A DNA stretch of 64,000 nucleotides, from the NCBI GenBank assembly GCA_963749895.1, contig CAVVOG010000003.1, positions 1,302,001 through 1,366,000 on the forward strand, given 5' to 3'. The stretch's first letter is position 1. Every line of letters starts with the position of its first letter. Under the pieces are notes generated by a model. The model was not told the origin of the DNA and ran no database searches. It saw nothing but the letters and a program-made list of their open reading frames with translations. Of the stretch, positions 32,455 through 40,901 are shown piece after piece. A program made the position numbers and the translations under genes. The stretch comes from AC-51 sp963749895 (GTDB lineage: Bacteria; Actinomycetota; UBA4738; HRBIN12).

Positions 32455-33246
32455 ATGGACGATTGGCGCTCCTACGACCGCGTGGCGGAGACGTACGGCC
32501 GGATCCACGCGCCCCGCCTCGCACAGGCCGCGCACGACCTCGTCCGGTTGATGGAGCTCGGCGAGGGCCAGGTCGTCCTCGACATCGGCGCCGGCACCGG
32601 CGCCGCCTCGGGCGCGATCCGGGACACCGGTGCCGCCGTCGTCGCTGCCGATCCATCGCCGGCGATGCTCGAGGTCGCCCGTCGCGATCTCAGCGACCTG
32701 CCGGTGGTTGCCGCCCAGGCGATCGATCTCCCCTTCCCTCCCGGCACGTTCGACGCCGTGGTCGGCAACTTCGTGCTCGCGCACTTCGCGAAGGTCGACA
32801 CCGCGCTGTTCGACCTGCTCCGTGTGACGAAGCCGGGTGGTCGGCTCGGCTTCAGCGCCTGGCAGGACGGGATCGACACGTTCACCGAGACCTGGCTCGA
32901 GCTGGTCACCAGTGTCGTGCCGCGCGAGATGCTCGAGCCATCGGTCGGCAGGGCCATCCCGAACCGCGATCGCTTCCGCCGGCGCGCGACCCTCGAGCAG
33001 GTTCTGCTCGATGCCGGACTGTCGCGCGTACGGACCGAGCGCGCTCGCTACGAGTGGATCTACGCCCGCGACGAGTTCGTGGACGGATTGGCCACGTGGG
33101 CGACCGGACGCTTCGTCCGCAGCATGATCGGTGACGCGGGCTGGGCCTCGTTCATGGAGCGCGCCCACGCGACGTTCGCCCAGCGCTTCCCCGATCCCCT
33201 GCACGACGCTCGCGAGGTCCTGTTCGTCGTCGGCACGAAGTCGTGA
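32455..33246 (+). CDS. Class I SAM-dependent methyltransferase
   Basis: The 263-residue protein has the SAM-binding motif VVLDIGAGTGAASG near residue 42, the acidic post-motif AADPSPAMLEVA and DAVVGNFVLAHFAKV (motif IV region). It ends with a 130-residue variable substrate domain. It belongs to the UbiE/SmtA-like methyltransferases; the acceptor is unknown. It is transcribed alone between two minus-strand operons. Confidence 0.85.
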   Translation: MDDWRSYDRVAETYGRIHAPRLAQAAHDLVRLMELGEGQVVLDIGAGTGAASGAIRDTGAAVVAADPSPAMLEVARRDLSDLPVVAAQAIDLPFPPGTFDAVVGNFVLAHFAKVDTALFDLLRVTKPGGRLGFSAWQDGIDTFTETWLELVTSVVPREMLEPSVGRAIPNRDRFRRRATLEQVLLDAGLSRVRTERARYEWIYARDEFVDGLATWATGRFVRSMIGDAGWASFMERAHATFAQRFPDPLHDAREVLFVVGTKS

Positions 33247-33250
33247 GTCC

Positions 33251-33967
33251 TCAGCCGAGGTCGAGGACCCGGAACTCCTCGGCGAGGCCGACGCCAGCCC
33301 GCTCCCCCGCTTCGCGAGCCTCGGACTCCAGCCCTTCCTCGAAATAGCGGATCCCTTCGGCGAGCTGGCTCGCGTGGCACGCGAGCGCCTGGATCTTCGT
33401 ACCGAAATGGTCGGTGACGTCCTCGGCGTGGTTCGGCTCGTTCGTCCAGCCGAGCCACACGTCGTGGATCTCCTGGACCTCGAGCCCCTCGTCGAGGTGC
33501 TCCGAGAAGAAGTGCGGGTTGCCGCTGCCGGGGAACGCGCTGTCGAGCGCGACCCATCCGGCCGTGCGGTGGTCGGAGTGGTTGTAGTAGCGGTTCTCGA
33601 AGAACACCGACGTCGGGTCGACCGACAACAGCGTCTCGGCGCGGACCTCGCGGATCCGGCGGGTGACCGCCTCGCGGATCGTGGGCGTGTTCTCGAGCTC
33701 GCCGTCGGGCACGGACAGGATCCGCACGCCGGCCAGGCCGAGGATCGCGGCGGCGGCCTCGGTCTCGACCCGGCGGGTCTCCGCGATCTCGTCGCGAGGC
33801 CGCGCGGGGTCCTGGGAGCCGCGGTCGCCGTTCGTCAGGACGAGGAGGTGGACCTCCCGACCGGCCGCGGCCCACTTCGCGAGGACACCGCCAGCGGCGA
33901 TCTCGGCATCGTCGGGATGCGCGAAGACCCCGAGGACCGGCCCGGTTCGACGCTCTGGCTCGGTCAT
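33251..33967 (-). CDS. PIG-L family deacetylase
   Basis: The 238-residue protein has the zinc motif FAHPDDAEIAAGG (HPDDxE) near residue 16 and the late NHSDHRTAGWVALD histidines. PIG-L enzymes remove acetyl groups from N-acetylglucosamine derivatives, as in mycothiol (MshB, Mca) or LPG biosynthesis. A mycothiol role fits an actinobacterium but the partner genes are not in the window. The ATG lies inside the pepA stop (ATGA). The much longer open frame upstream is shadow. Confidence 0.88.
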   Translation of the reverse strand: MTEPERRTGPVLGVFAHPDDAEIAAGGVLAKWAAAGREVHLLVLTNGDRGSQDPARPRDEIAETRRVETEAAAAILGLAGVRILSVPDGELENTPTIREAVTRRIREVRAETLLSVDPTSVFFENRYYNHSDHRTAGWVALDSAFPGSGNPHFFSEHLDEGLEVQEIHDVWLGWTNEPNHAEDVTDHFGTKIQALACHASQLAEGIRYFEEGLESEAREAGERAGVGLAEEFRVLDLG

Positions 33968-35448
33968 CGCGAGCCGGCGGCGCGATCGAGCAGGAAGCGA
34001 ACGAGGGTTCGCACCGGCACCCCGGTCGCGCCCTTGGGCCCGATGTCGGTACCGGCGTCGGTGAACGCCGGCCCCGCGATGTCGAGGTGCACCCAGGGCG
34101 TGTCGCCGACGAACTCGGCCAGGAACCACCCGGCCGTGATCGCGCCACCCCATCGCTTGCCGATGTTCTTGATATCCGCGACGTTCGAGTCGATCAGCTT
34201 CCGATAGTCGGGGTGGAGCGGCAGCTGCCAGATCGGCTCGCCGACCGCGGCCCCGGTCGCGACGAGTTCTTGCGCCAGCGCGTCGTCGTTCCCCATCGCC
34301 CCGGCGATGTCCGTCCCCAGCGCTACCATGCAGGCCCCGGTGAGCGTCGCCGTGTCGACGATCAGCTGCGGCTGCTTCTCGGCCAGGTAGGCGAGGGAGT
34401 CGGCCAGGATCAGCCGGCCCTCGGCGTCGGTGTTCAGGACCTCGGAGGTCTTCCCGCCGTAGTGGGTGATCACGTCGCCGGGCTTCTGGGCCGAGCCGCT
34501 CGGCATGTTCTCGCTCGACGGGATCACCGCGATCACGTTGACCTTCGGCTTGAGGCGGGCGATCGCCTTCATCGTGGCCATGATCGAGGCCGCTCCGCCC
34601 ATGTCGTCCTTCATCGTCTCCATGCCTTCGGCAGGCTTGATCGAGAGGCCCCCGGAGTCGAAGGTGATGCCCTTGCCGGTGAGCCCGATCGGGGTGGCCT
34701 TGCCGGCGCCCGTGTACGTGAGCTCGATCATCCGCGGCGGGTTCACCGATCCCTTGCCGACACCGAGGATGCCGCCGAAGCCGCCGGTCTCGAGCTGTGC
34801 TTCGGTCCACACCTTGCAGGTGAGGCCCACCTGCTTCGCCATCTTCTGCGCCGCTCTCGCGATCTCGGCCGGGGGGAGATCGCCGGCCGGCGTGTTGACG
34901 AGATCGCGCGCCCAGCACACCGCGTCGACGATCACGTCGGCGCGCTTCACGGCGGCCTTCATCGCCGCGGCGTTCCAGCGTGACGAGCCGAGCACCGTGA
35001 TCTTCGCGAGCGGGCCGTGTGGCTGCGGCGTCGACCGGTACCGGTCGAACCGGTACGCGCCGAGCCCGACCCCCTCCGCGGCCGCCTGGACGGCGTCGGC
35101 CCCGCGCCTCGCATCGAACGCGAGCGCGAACGTCGTGGCGACGGTCCCGAAACGACGGAGCGACCCCGCCACCCTCCCAAGCGCGCGACGCATCGCGACG
35201 ACGTCGAAGTCGTCCTTCGCGCCGACCCCGACCAGGAGCACGGCGTCGGCCGCGAACCGATCGCCGCGTCGCTTCGTGACCAGGAGCGTCTCGCCCTTCT
35301 TCCCCGTGAGCTTCGCGGCGACGTAGGCGTCGAGCAGACGGGTCTCCTTCACCCCCGGACCCGGCTCGGGTCCTTCGAAGACCGGGACGACCAGGACCCC
35401 CGCGGCCGTGTCCCGCGGGGAGGTGGAGGCGTAGGCGAACGTGGTCAC
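33964..35448 (-). CDS. pepA: Leucyl aminopeptidase (M17)
   Basis: The 494-residue protein has normal M17 length, with an N-terminal regulatory domain (residues 1-170) and the catalytic domain. Metal and catalytic segments are GKGITFDSGGLSIKP, MKDDMGGAA and the signature NTDAEGRLILADSL. It releases N-terminal Leu and other residues using two metal ions. The start lies 11 bases from a TAGGCG-like element. It is coupled to the PIG-L deacetylase by ATGA. Confidence 0.95.
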   Translation of the reverse strand: MTTFAYASTSPRDTAAGVLVVPVFEGPEPGPGVKETRLLDAYVAAKLTGKKGETLLVTKRRGDRFAADAVLLVGVGAKDDFDVVAMRRALGRVAGSLRRFGTVATTFALAFDARRGADAVQAAAEGVGLGAYRFDRYRSTPQPHGPLAKITVLGSSRWNAAAMKAAVKRADVIVDAVCWARDLVNTPAGDLPPAEIARAAQKMAKQVGLTCKVWTEAQLETGGFGGILGVGKGSVNPPRMIELTYTGAGKATPIGLTGKGITFDSGGLSIKPAEGMETMKDDMGGAASIMATMKAIARLKPKVNVIAVIPSSENMPSGSAQKPGDVITHYGGKTSEVLNTDAEGRLILADSLAYLAEKQPQLIVDTATLTGACMVALGTDIAGAMGNDDALAQELVATGAAVGEPIWQLPLHPDYRKLIDSNVADIKNIGKRWGGAITAGWFLAEFVGDTPWVHLDIAGPAFTDAGTDIGPKGATGVPVRTLVRFLLDRAAGSR

Positions 35449-35501
35449 GCGGATGCTCCTTCGGACTCGGGTAGGCGCAGTCTAGACGCGGCCCGCGTCG
35501 G

Positions 35502-35507
35502 TAGGCT
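35502..35507 (+). promoter_or_regulatory. -10 TAGGCT of a leaderless cupin-like gene
   Basis: The hexamer ends eight bases before the ATG at 35516. Confidence 0.5.
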
Positions 35508-35515
35508 GGGCGCCG

Positions 35516-35836
35516 ATGAAGACCCGCAACGTCACCGACCTGATCCACTTCAACGAGGACGCGGCCCGCACGGAGATCCTCCATGAGACCGACCAGCTCT
35601 GGTCGCAGGTGATCTGCCTCCAGGGCGCCCAGGGGGTCGGTCCGCTGACCGACGACCGGGCCGAGGGTTTCGTGGTGGTCCTCGCGGGGGAGATCGCCGC
35701 GCAGGTGGGGAAGGGTCGCGCCCGCATGAAGCAGTGGGAGTCGGTCACCGTCGCAGCCGGTGAGGCGCTCACCCTGCGCAACGCCTCCAGCGAACCGGCG
35801 GTCGTGCTCCTCGTCCTGTCCCCGCCACCCGCCTAG
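35516..35836 (+). CDS. Small cupin-like protein
   Basis: The 106-residue protein has alternating beta strands with GFVVVLAGEIAAQVG, ESVTVAAGEALTLRN and AVVLLVLSPPPA, the pattern of a single-domain cupin. The usual metal-binding histidines are mostly absent, so it may bind a ligand without a metal. No function is assigned. It ends with a 4-base overlap with the convergent permease gene. Confidence 0.6.
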   Translation: MKTRNVTDLIHFNEDAARTEILHETDQLWSQVICLQGAQGVGPLTDDRAEGFVVVLAGEIAAQVGKGRARMKQWESVTVAAGEALTLRNASSEPAVVLLVLSPPPA

Positions 35837-37230
35837 CGCCGGGGGGCGCGAGCGAGCACGAGCGCCGCCAGGAACGCCACGGTGAACCCGGGCAGACTTC
35901 CCCCGAGCGCCGCACCCGGGATCAGCGGGAACGGGAGCCCGAGCCCCGTGAAGAGCGCCTCCAGGCCGTCCGCCCACCACCCGACCAGCGTCGTCGGCGC
36001 GCACCACTGGAACGCGACGAACCCGAAGGCCCACGCGACGGCGCTCCCCCAACGGACGCCGGGATGCGCTTCGTCGAACAGGGCTTCCTCCCCGTAACGG
36101 GCGCGAGCGAGCACCGCCCAGTGCGCCAGGAACACCCCGAACAGAGGGACGAAGACCGAGCCGATCAGGAGCAGGAACCCCTCGAGCGTGGCCGCGGCGT
36201 CGGCGCCGATACCGGCGGCGACCGCGAACCCGATCGACCCGACCACGACGATCAGCCCGCGTTGCGACCAGCCCGGCCGGACGTTCTGCACCGTGACGGC
36301 GGCCGAGTAGACGTTCGCCATCGCCTGGTCGGTCTCGCCGGCGAGCAGGGCGAGCAGCACGACGCCCCCGCCCGCCGCGGCGGCGATCGTCGTGCCGATG
36401 TCGAGGGGGTCGGCCGCCGCTCCCGCGGCCAGGACCAGCAGCACCCCCAGCAGGTAGAACCACGCGTTGCCGATCGCGTACCCGGTCGCCGAGCCGATCG
36501 CCGCCCCGCGGGTGTCGCGACCGAACCGCGTGTAGTCGGCCACGAGCGGGAGCCACGAGACCGGCATCGCGATCACCAGATCCACCGCAAGCCAGAAGGG
36601 AAGACCGCCCGTCCCCGACTGCGACCAGAGCTGCCCGAGATCGCCGACGGTCGCCACCCGGACGGTCAGGAACACGGCCACGCCCAGGAGGATCCAGATC
36701 CCCACCTTCTCGAGCCATCGGCGCACCGCGAAGACCGGACCGGCCAGCGCGAGCCCGGTGCACACGACCGCGGTCACCACGAGCCACGCGAGCCCGGCGT
36801 CCACGCCGAACAGGTCGTTCGCGGCCGCGTTCGCCACGCGGGCGATCGCCCAGAACTCGAACGCCGTCCACCCCGCAAGTTGGACCAGGTTCGCGACCGA
36901 CGGGAGGTACGACCCCACCAGGCCGAGCGACGGCCGGAACAGGACCATCGCGGGCACGCCCTCGCGGGCGCCGGCCGCGGCGGCGAGCCCCAGCGGGAGG
37001 CACCCGATCACGGTCCCGATGCCGATCGCTGCGACGGCCGCGGGCAGCCCGAGCGCCGGCACGAGCAGTGCCCCCGTGACCAGCACGAGCAGCCCGATCG
37101 ACAGGTCCCCCCACAAGACGGCGAGGTCGAGCCCGGAGAGCGTCCGCAGCGCGCGGGGGACGGGGCGGATGCCCCACGCGGGCGTCTCGCGCGAGAACAC
37201 ACCCTCGACACGATCGGTGACCGATGCCAC
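35833..37230 (-). CDS. cytX: NCS1-family permease, probably a hydroxymethylpyrimidine (thiamine precursor) transporter
   Basis: The 465-residue protein has twelve hydrophobic helices of the nucleobase:cation symporter-1 family (WGIRPVPRALRTLSGLDLAVLWGDLSIG at the N-terminus, PVSWLPLVADYTRFGRD in the middle). Sequence alone would suggest cytosine or allantoin uptake. A TPP riboswitch directly upstream argues instead for a CytX-type transporter of the thiamine pyrimidine precursor. It starts with GTG at 37230, with the ribosome binding site inside the riboswitch 3' strand. No other thiamine gene is in the window. Confidence 0.85.
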   Translation of the reverse strand: MASVTDRVEGVFSRETPAWGIRPVPRALRTLSGLDLAVLWGDLSIGLLVLVTGALLVPALGLPAAVAAIGIGTVIGCLPLGLAAAAGAREGVPAMVLFRPSLGLVGSYLPSVANLVQLAGWTAFEFWAIARVANAAANDLFGVDAGLAWLVVTAVVCTGLALAGPVFAVRRWLEKVGIWILLGVAVFLTVRVATVGDLGQLWSQSGTGGLPFWLAVDLVIAMPVSWLPLVADYTRFGRDTRGAAIGSATGYAIGNAWFYLLGVLLVLAAGAAADPLDIGTTIAAAAGGGVVLLALLAGETDQAMANVYSAAVTVQNVRPGWSQRGLIVVVGSIGFAVAAGIGADAAATLEGFLLLIGSVFVPLFGVFLAHWAVLARARYGEEALFDEAHPGVRWGSAVAWAFGFVAFQWCAPTTLVGWWADGLEALFTGLGLPFPLIPGAALGGSLPGFTVAFLAALVLARAPRR

Positions 37231-37235
37231 GACGA

Positions 37236-37330
37236 GCTCCCTCCGCCGGTCCGAACCGGATCAGGTTCCGAGGGTCGCCGGCACGTTCGCCGGCCTCTCA
37301 GCCCGGTCCGCCCGGGCTCCCCTGCTGTCC
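37236..37330 (-). promoter_or_regulatory. TPP riboswitch (THI element) controlling the NCS1 permease
   Basis: On the minus strand the 5' conserved part is GGGGAGC followed by a short stem and GGCTGAGA. The 3' conserved part is GAACCTGATCCGGTTCG, then CCGGCGGAGGGAG. Both halves match the THI-box consensus with complementary P1-P5 arms. GGAGGGAG at the aptamer's 3' edge is six bases from the GTG start, so ligand binding would directly hide the ribosome binding site: translational control. Confidence 0.92.
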
Positions 37331-37358
37331 GTCTCCGACGCTAGCACGCGCCGCGTGC

Positions 37359-37829
37359 TCAGACCCGCCTCGGTCCCGAGGCGATGACGTGGGCTCGCAG
37401 ACCCACCATCGCGCGTCCCATCAGCACACGCATCACCGGGGCGTAGACGCGCGCGGCGAGCTCGCCCACGACAGGGACCGCCAAGCGGATCTGCTCGATC
37501 CAGGTGAACCGCGTCCCTTCGTCGTGCGGATCGAGCCGCCACGTTCCCTCGCCCGCAACAGGCCCGCCATGGCGGATCCGGAGCTCGGCCGGGGGCTCCC
37601 AGCCGGTCACCTCCATCGGCTCGGTGAACGCCGGGACGCCGAAGATGCGGGTCCGCACCGCGAGCCGCACCCCGACGCCCTCACGCCGATCGGACACGAC
37701 CGTCACGGAGTCGGCGTCAAGCATCCAGTCGGCCTGGCGCTCCCAGTTCATCAGGACCCCCCACGCCTCTTCGGGCGGGCACGGGAGCACGATGTCACGG
37801 AGGACCTGCATGTCCCGAGCGTAGGCCAT
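37359..37829 (-). CDS. SRPBCC (START-like) domain protein
   Basis: The 156-residue protein has DIVLPCPPEEAWGVLMNWERQADWM at the N-terminus and TRFTWIEQIRLAVPVVGELA near the end, the coenzyme-Q-binding/polyketide-cyclase fold. The ligand is unknown. ATG 37829 has GAGG five bases upstream; ATG 37811 would remove six residues. It is divergent from hutI with a gap of under 60 bases. Confidence 0.72.
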   Translation of the reverse strand: MAYARDMQVLRDIVLPCPPEEAWGVLMNWERQADWMLDADSVTVVSDRREGVGVRLAVRTRIFGVPAFTEPMEVTGWEPPAELRIRHGGPVAGEGTWRLDPHDEGTRFTWIEQIRLAVPVVGELAARVYAPVMRVLMGRAMVGLRAHVIASGPRRV

Positions 37830-37875
37830 ACGAACCTCTGCACCGCAACACGAACCTATGCAGGCGCTCCCCGGG

Positions 37876-37881
37876 TACCCT
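37876..37881 (+). promoter_or_regulatory. -10 TACCCT of a leaderless hutI transcript
   Basis: The hexamer ends six bases before ATG 37888 and decides between two in-frame ATG codons for hutI. Confidence 0.5.
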
Positions 37882-37887
37882 TCGCCC

Positions 37888-39111
37888 ATGGCTCGGGGGG
37901 CGGCGATCGGGGCGGCGATGGCGACGGCGCTCGGCTCGGCGCCCCCGGGCAAGGAGGCGATGGCGGCGGTCGAGACCCAGGCTCCCAGCGGCGTCGCCTG
38001 GGACGACGACGGCACGATCGTGTTCGCCGGCGCCGCCGCCGAACTCCCCTGGGAGCCGACGATCGGGTCCCCCGACGCGGGGATGCTCGTCCCCGGATTC
38101 GTCGACTGCCACACGCACCTGCCGTTCGTCGGCTGGCGCGCCGACGAGTTCGAGGCACGCCTGCGCGGCGTCTCCTACGCGGAGCTGCACGGGAGCGAGG
38201 GCGGCATCTACCGCTCGAGTCGCCTGTTCCACGAGGCGACCGACGACCAGGTGCTCGCGTTCTGCCGGCCGCTGTTGGCTGAGATGCTCGCGCACGGGAC
38301 GACCACGGTGGAGCTGAAGACCGGGTACGGGCTCACCGCCGACGGCGAGCTCCGCGGCCTGGCCCTCGCGCAACGGCTCCGCGACGAGGCGACCCTGACG
38401 TGCTCGATCACGTTCCTGCCCTGCCACGCCGTCCCGAAGGGCACCGACCGCGACGCCTGGCTCGACACGGTGACGTCCTCGCTGCTCCCGGCGGCCATCG
38501 CGTCGGGGATCGACGCCGTCGACATCTACGTCGAGGACATCGCGTTCTCCATCGGGGACCTCGAACGGCTCGCCGCGGCCGCGGCCGGCGTCCCGCTTCG
38601 CGTCCATGGGGACCAGCTGGGCGACACGGGTGCGGCGGCGGCCGCCGCCCGGCTCGGCGCCCGCAGCGTGGATCACCTCAATCACACGTCGCCCGAGGGC
38701 GTCGAGGCCCTCGCGGCCGCCGGCACGATCGCCGTGCTCCTGCCGGCGTCGACGGCGTTCATGGGGCTCGACCCGGCGCCCGCGGCGGAACTCCGCGCCG
38801 CCGGGGTCCCGATCGCAGTGGCCACCGACTGCAACCCGGGGACGTCGCCCGTCGTGTCGATGCCCCAGGCGATCGCCGCGGCGGCGTCGGTCTACCGGAT
38901 CCCGCCCCTCGAGGCGCTCACCGCCGCGACCCTGAACGCCGCCTGCGTGCTCGGCCTCGCGGACCGCCTCGGGACCCTGGAGCCCGGGAAGCGGGCGGAC
39001 GTGCTGCTGCTCGACGCCCCGTCGTTCGCCCATGTGCCGTACCGACCCGGCCACGACCCGGTGCGTGCAGCCCTCGTCGGGGGGGTCGCATCGCCCACCT
39101 CGCAGGCGTAA
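37888..39111 (+). CDS. hutI: Imidazolonepropionase HutI
   Basis: The 407-residue amidohydrolase opens imidazolone propionate to formimidoylglutamate, step three of histidine degradation. Metal ligands are visible: DCHTHLPF (HxH), VHGDQLGDTG, VDHLNHTS and ATDCNPGTSP. The N-terminus after MARGAA is Ala/Gly-rich and lacks the usual first beta strands of the amidohydrolase sandwich, so it looks shortened. ATG 37888 is chosen for the leaderless promoter; ATG 37858 would add ten residues. hutH and hutU lie downstream on the opposite strand. Confidence 0.92.
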   Translation: MARGAAIGAAMATALGSAPPGKEAMAAVETQAPSGVAWDDDGTIVFAGAAAELPWEPTIGSPDAGMLVPGFVDCHTHLPFVGWRADEFEARLRGVSYAELHGSEGGIYRSSRLFHEATDDQVLAFCRPLLAEMLAHGTTTVELKTGYGLTADGELRGLALAQRLRDEATLTCSITFLPCHAVPKGTDRDAWLDTVTSSLLPAAIASGIDAVDIYVEDIAFSIGDLERLAAAAAGVPLRVHGDQLGDTGAAAAAARLGARSVDHLNHTSPEGVEALAAAGTIAVLLPASTAFMGLDPAPAAELRAAGVPIAVATDCNPGTSPVVSMPQAIAAAASVYRIPPLEALTAATLNAACVLGLADRLGTLEPGKRADVLLLDAPSFAHVPYRPGHDPVRAALVGGVASPTSQA

Positions 39112-39115
39112 CCGC

Positions 39116-39433
39116 TCACACGAGCCCAAGGACCGTGCGGAGCGCGGCGTCGACCCCCCACTGCTCCTCGGGAGCGAGATGCCCGACGAGCTTCCCGAGA
39201 CGCCCCACATCGACCGCCCCGACCTGCTCGACCAGCACGCGGGTGGTGCTTCCCTCGATGTCGACCTCGGGCCGGAACGACGCCGGACGAGCGCTGAGGG
39301 AGGTCGGCGCGATCAGGACGACGGAACGAGGCAAGAAGGCGTCGGCCTGCACCACCACACCGAACCTGGCGCCGTACTGCTCGTGCCCGGAGCCCTTGGA
39401 GAGGCGGAGGGCATAGACGTCACCGCGGCGCAC
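39116..39433 (-). CDS. MazF/PemK-family toxin
   Basis: The 105-residue protein has the MazF fold signatures: MRRGDVYALRL, RFGVVVQADAFLPRSVVLIAPTS, RVLVEQVGAVDVGRLGKLVG. Such toxins are ribonucleases that cut mRNA or rRNA at short sites. The start overlaps the antitoxin gene by 14 bases, so antitoxin translation precedes toxin translation. The 3' end almost touches hutI. Confidence 0.85.
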   Translation of the reverse strand: MRRGDVYALRLSKGSGHEQYGARFGVVVQADAFLPRSVVLIAPTSLSARPASFRPEVDIEGSTTRVLVEQVGAVDVGRLGKLVGHLAPEEQWGVDAALRTVLGLV

Positions 39434-39659
39434 GCAAGCGCTCCATCAGCGCCGCCACGGTTGCCATCTCCGACCGATCCGCCTCGTCGGCCTCGAGCGC
39501 GGCGACCTCCGCGGCGAGCGCCGACCGGTCGTCGAGGCGGGCGGCAGCTTCGATCAGCGCCCGCCGAACGGCATCGGATCGACTGACCCCCGTGGCCTCC
39601 AGCCGCGAGAGCGCAGAGAGCGCCTCACCGTCGAGCCTCACCGAGATCGCCTGGGACAT
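39420..39659 (-). CDS. Ribbon-helix-helix antitoxin of the MazF pair
   Basis: The 79-residue protein begins ISVRLDGEALSALSRLEA and has SRSDAVRRALIEAAARL, a ribbon-helix-helix DNA-binding domain. An acidic helical tail (EVAALEADEADRSEM) follows and would bind the toxin. ATG 39659 is supported by a TACGAT -10 seven bases upstream; upstream in-frame ATG codons are rejected. It probably autoregulates the pair. Confidence 0.85.
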   Translation of the reverse strand: MSQAISVRLDGEALSALSRLEATGVSRSDAVRRALIEAAARLDDRSALAAEVAALEADEADRSEMATVAALMERLRAPR

Positions 39660-39666
39660 CTCTGTC

Positions 39667-39672
39667 ATCGTA
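39667..39672 (-). promoter_or_regulatory. -10 TACGAT of the leaderless antitoxin-toxin operon
   Basis: The hexamer ends seven bases before ATG 39659 on the minus strand. Confidence 0.5.
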
Positions 39673-39689
39673 TCACGAAGCGTCATACA

Positions 39690-40010
39690 GGTCTCGCCCA
39701 TCCGGGTGGAGGTCGGACCCTACTGCGCCACTCCGACACGGGATCCGTCGAAGGGAGTTCGCCGCCTCGAGATGTCCAGTCCCCGATGACCCCGTTCGGA
39801 AGCGTGGTGGTGTCGGGACGGGTTCGCGCCGTCGTACGCGAGCGAGACGACCTTCGTACCGCGGGTGAAGGTCTTGAGCAGATCGTTGCGCCAGTAGTCG
39901 TAGTTGATGGAAGGCTGACCCGCATACGGGGCTCCAGGAGCAGGCAGCGCGACTTGCAGCGTCCGGACGAACGGGTTGGAGGAGCCAACGATCCGCGAAT
40001 CAGACGGACC
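39690..40010 (-). pseudogene. Remnant of a broken minus-strand gene
   Basis: A coding-like reading frame runs without a start codon from about 40010 (SDSRIVGSSNPFVRTLQVA, then INYDYWRNDLLKTFTRGTK and VVSLAYDGANP). It then appears to shift frame near 39815 into TTTLPNGVIGDWTSRGGELP. The composition is less GC-rich than the neighbours. The parent family is not recognised. Together with the adjacent toxin-antitoxin pair it marks a site of past insertion or decay in the hut region. Confidence 0.35.
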
Positions 40011-40260
40011 CAGCGATCAAGAGCCAGACCACCCCGCCTATCATCGCGCCGATACCCCAGCCGATCGCCAATCCGTATCCAGCCATCTTCCTTCGAGCAA
40101 GCTCGTCTCGGTCTGAGTCCGACGGCATCCTGTCTCGCAGTTCGGTCAGACGCCACCATGCCAGGACGACCAGGATCGCGCCGGCGATGAGAAAGGTTCC
40201 ACCGCCGACGCGCGAGATGACCTCCTTGTCCGCGGCCACGGTGGGTAGGCAAAGCATCAT
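40000..40260 (-). CDS. Hypothetical two-helix membrane protein
   Basis: This 86-residue frame has two hydrophobic helices (TFLIAGAILVVLAWW and YGLAIGWGIGAMIGGVVWLL) around a charged loop RMPSDSDRDELARRK. No family is recognised. AAGGAGGT occurs inside the frame but no start codon follows it, so the start (ATG 40260 or 40257) is uncertain. It lies next to the gene remnant and may itself be a fragment. Confidence 0.4.
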   Translation of the reverse strand: MMLCLPTVAADKEVISRVGGGTFLIAGAILVVLAWWRLTELRDRMPSDSDRDELARRKMAGYGLAIGWGIGAMIGGVVWLLIAGSV

Positions 40261-40341
40261 GGTTGGCGTTGGATATCGGAAACCAGGCTGTACAGGGCAT
40301 GGGTCAACCCGCATCACGGACGGCCGGAGGCTGTCGACTGA

Positions 40342-40899
40342 TCAGCGGGGCGACCATCCGCCGGCCTCAGCCCACGCGACGGCCGCCAGGTAGATGAGGT
40401 CGCAGGTCGGGTCCTTCGCGTCGGCGTAGCTCGCCGAGTCGGGCGCCAGCCCCGCCAAGCCCCGCTTCACAAGCGCGTACGCCGCCGCCGCATCCGGATG
40501 TGCGCAGAGGTAGTCGCGGAAGAGCAACGCGTACCGTTGGTTCGCTCGCCCCTCGATCCGCACGTGGACGTGGGTGGCTCGCTGCCCGAGCGGCTCGTCG
40601 AGGAACGCCTTGTGCCATTCGCCCGCCTCGTCGCTGAGCCCCGGAACGTGATGATCGCCCGCCGGTTCCACCCGTCGCCAACCTCGGCGGGCCAGGGCGT
40701 CGGCCGCTCGCTCCAACGACTCTTCGTTCGCGACGGTGACCTGGATGTCGATCACGTCCTTCGCCGGGAGACCCGGCACCGATGTCGAACCGATGTGGTC
40801 GATCCGCCGCGCGTCATCTCCGACCGCATCGGACACCATCACCGCGATCGCGTCGAACTCGTCGAGCCAGTCGCCGCGGGGGTCGACGATCGTGACCAT
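40342..40899 (-). CDS. GrpB/UPF0157-family protein
   Basis: The 185-residue protein has the GrpB signature RIDHIGSTSVPGLPAKDVIDIQV and the later VHVRIEGRANQRYALLFRDYL. The fold is a nucleotidyltransferase relative; one fused member is a CoaE-linked domain and the biochemical role is unknown. ATG 40899 follows the hutH stop by two bases, so it could be the last gene of the hutU-peptidase-hutH operon. Confidence 0.85.
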   Translation of the reverse strand: MVTIVDPRGDWLDEFDAIAVMVSDAVGDDARRIDHIGSTSVPGLPAKDVIDIQVTVANEESLERAADALARRGWRRVEPAGDHHVPGLSDEAGEWHKAFLDEPLGQRATHVHVRIEGRANQRYALLFRDYLCAHPDAAAAYALVKRGLAGLAPDSASYADAKDPTCDLIYLAAVAWAEAGGWSPR

Positions 40900-40901
40900 C
40901 C

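Noticed and set aside
33251..37177. A single open frame of 1308 codons on the minus strand
   Set aside because: Only its last 238 codons (PIG-L deacetylase) look like protein. The rest is Arg/Gly/Pro-rich sequence antisense or out of frame to pepA, the cupin-like gene and the permease, which all have clear family motifs.
39683..40300. A 205-codon minus-strand frame between the antitoxin and GrpB genes
   Set aside because: Only its last part looks coding-like, and the better upstream frame is a different one; it is treated as part of a decayed gene.
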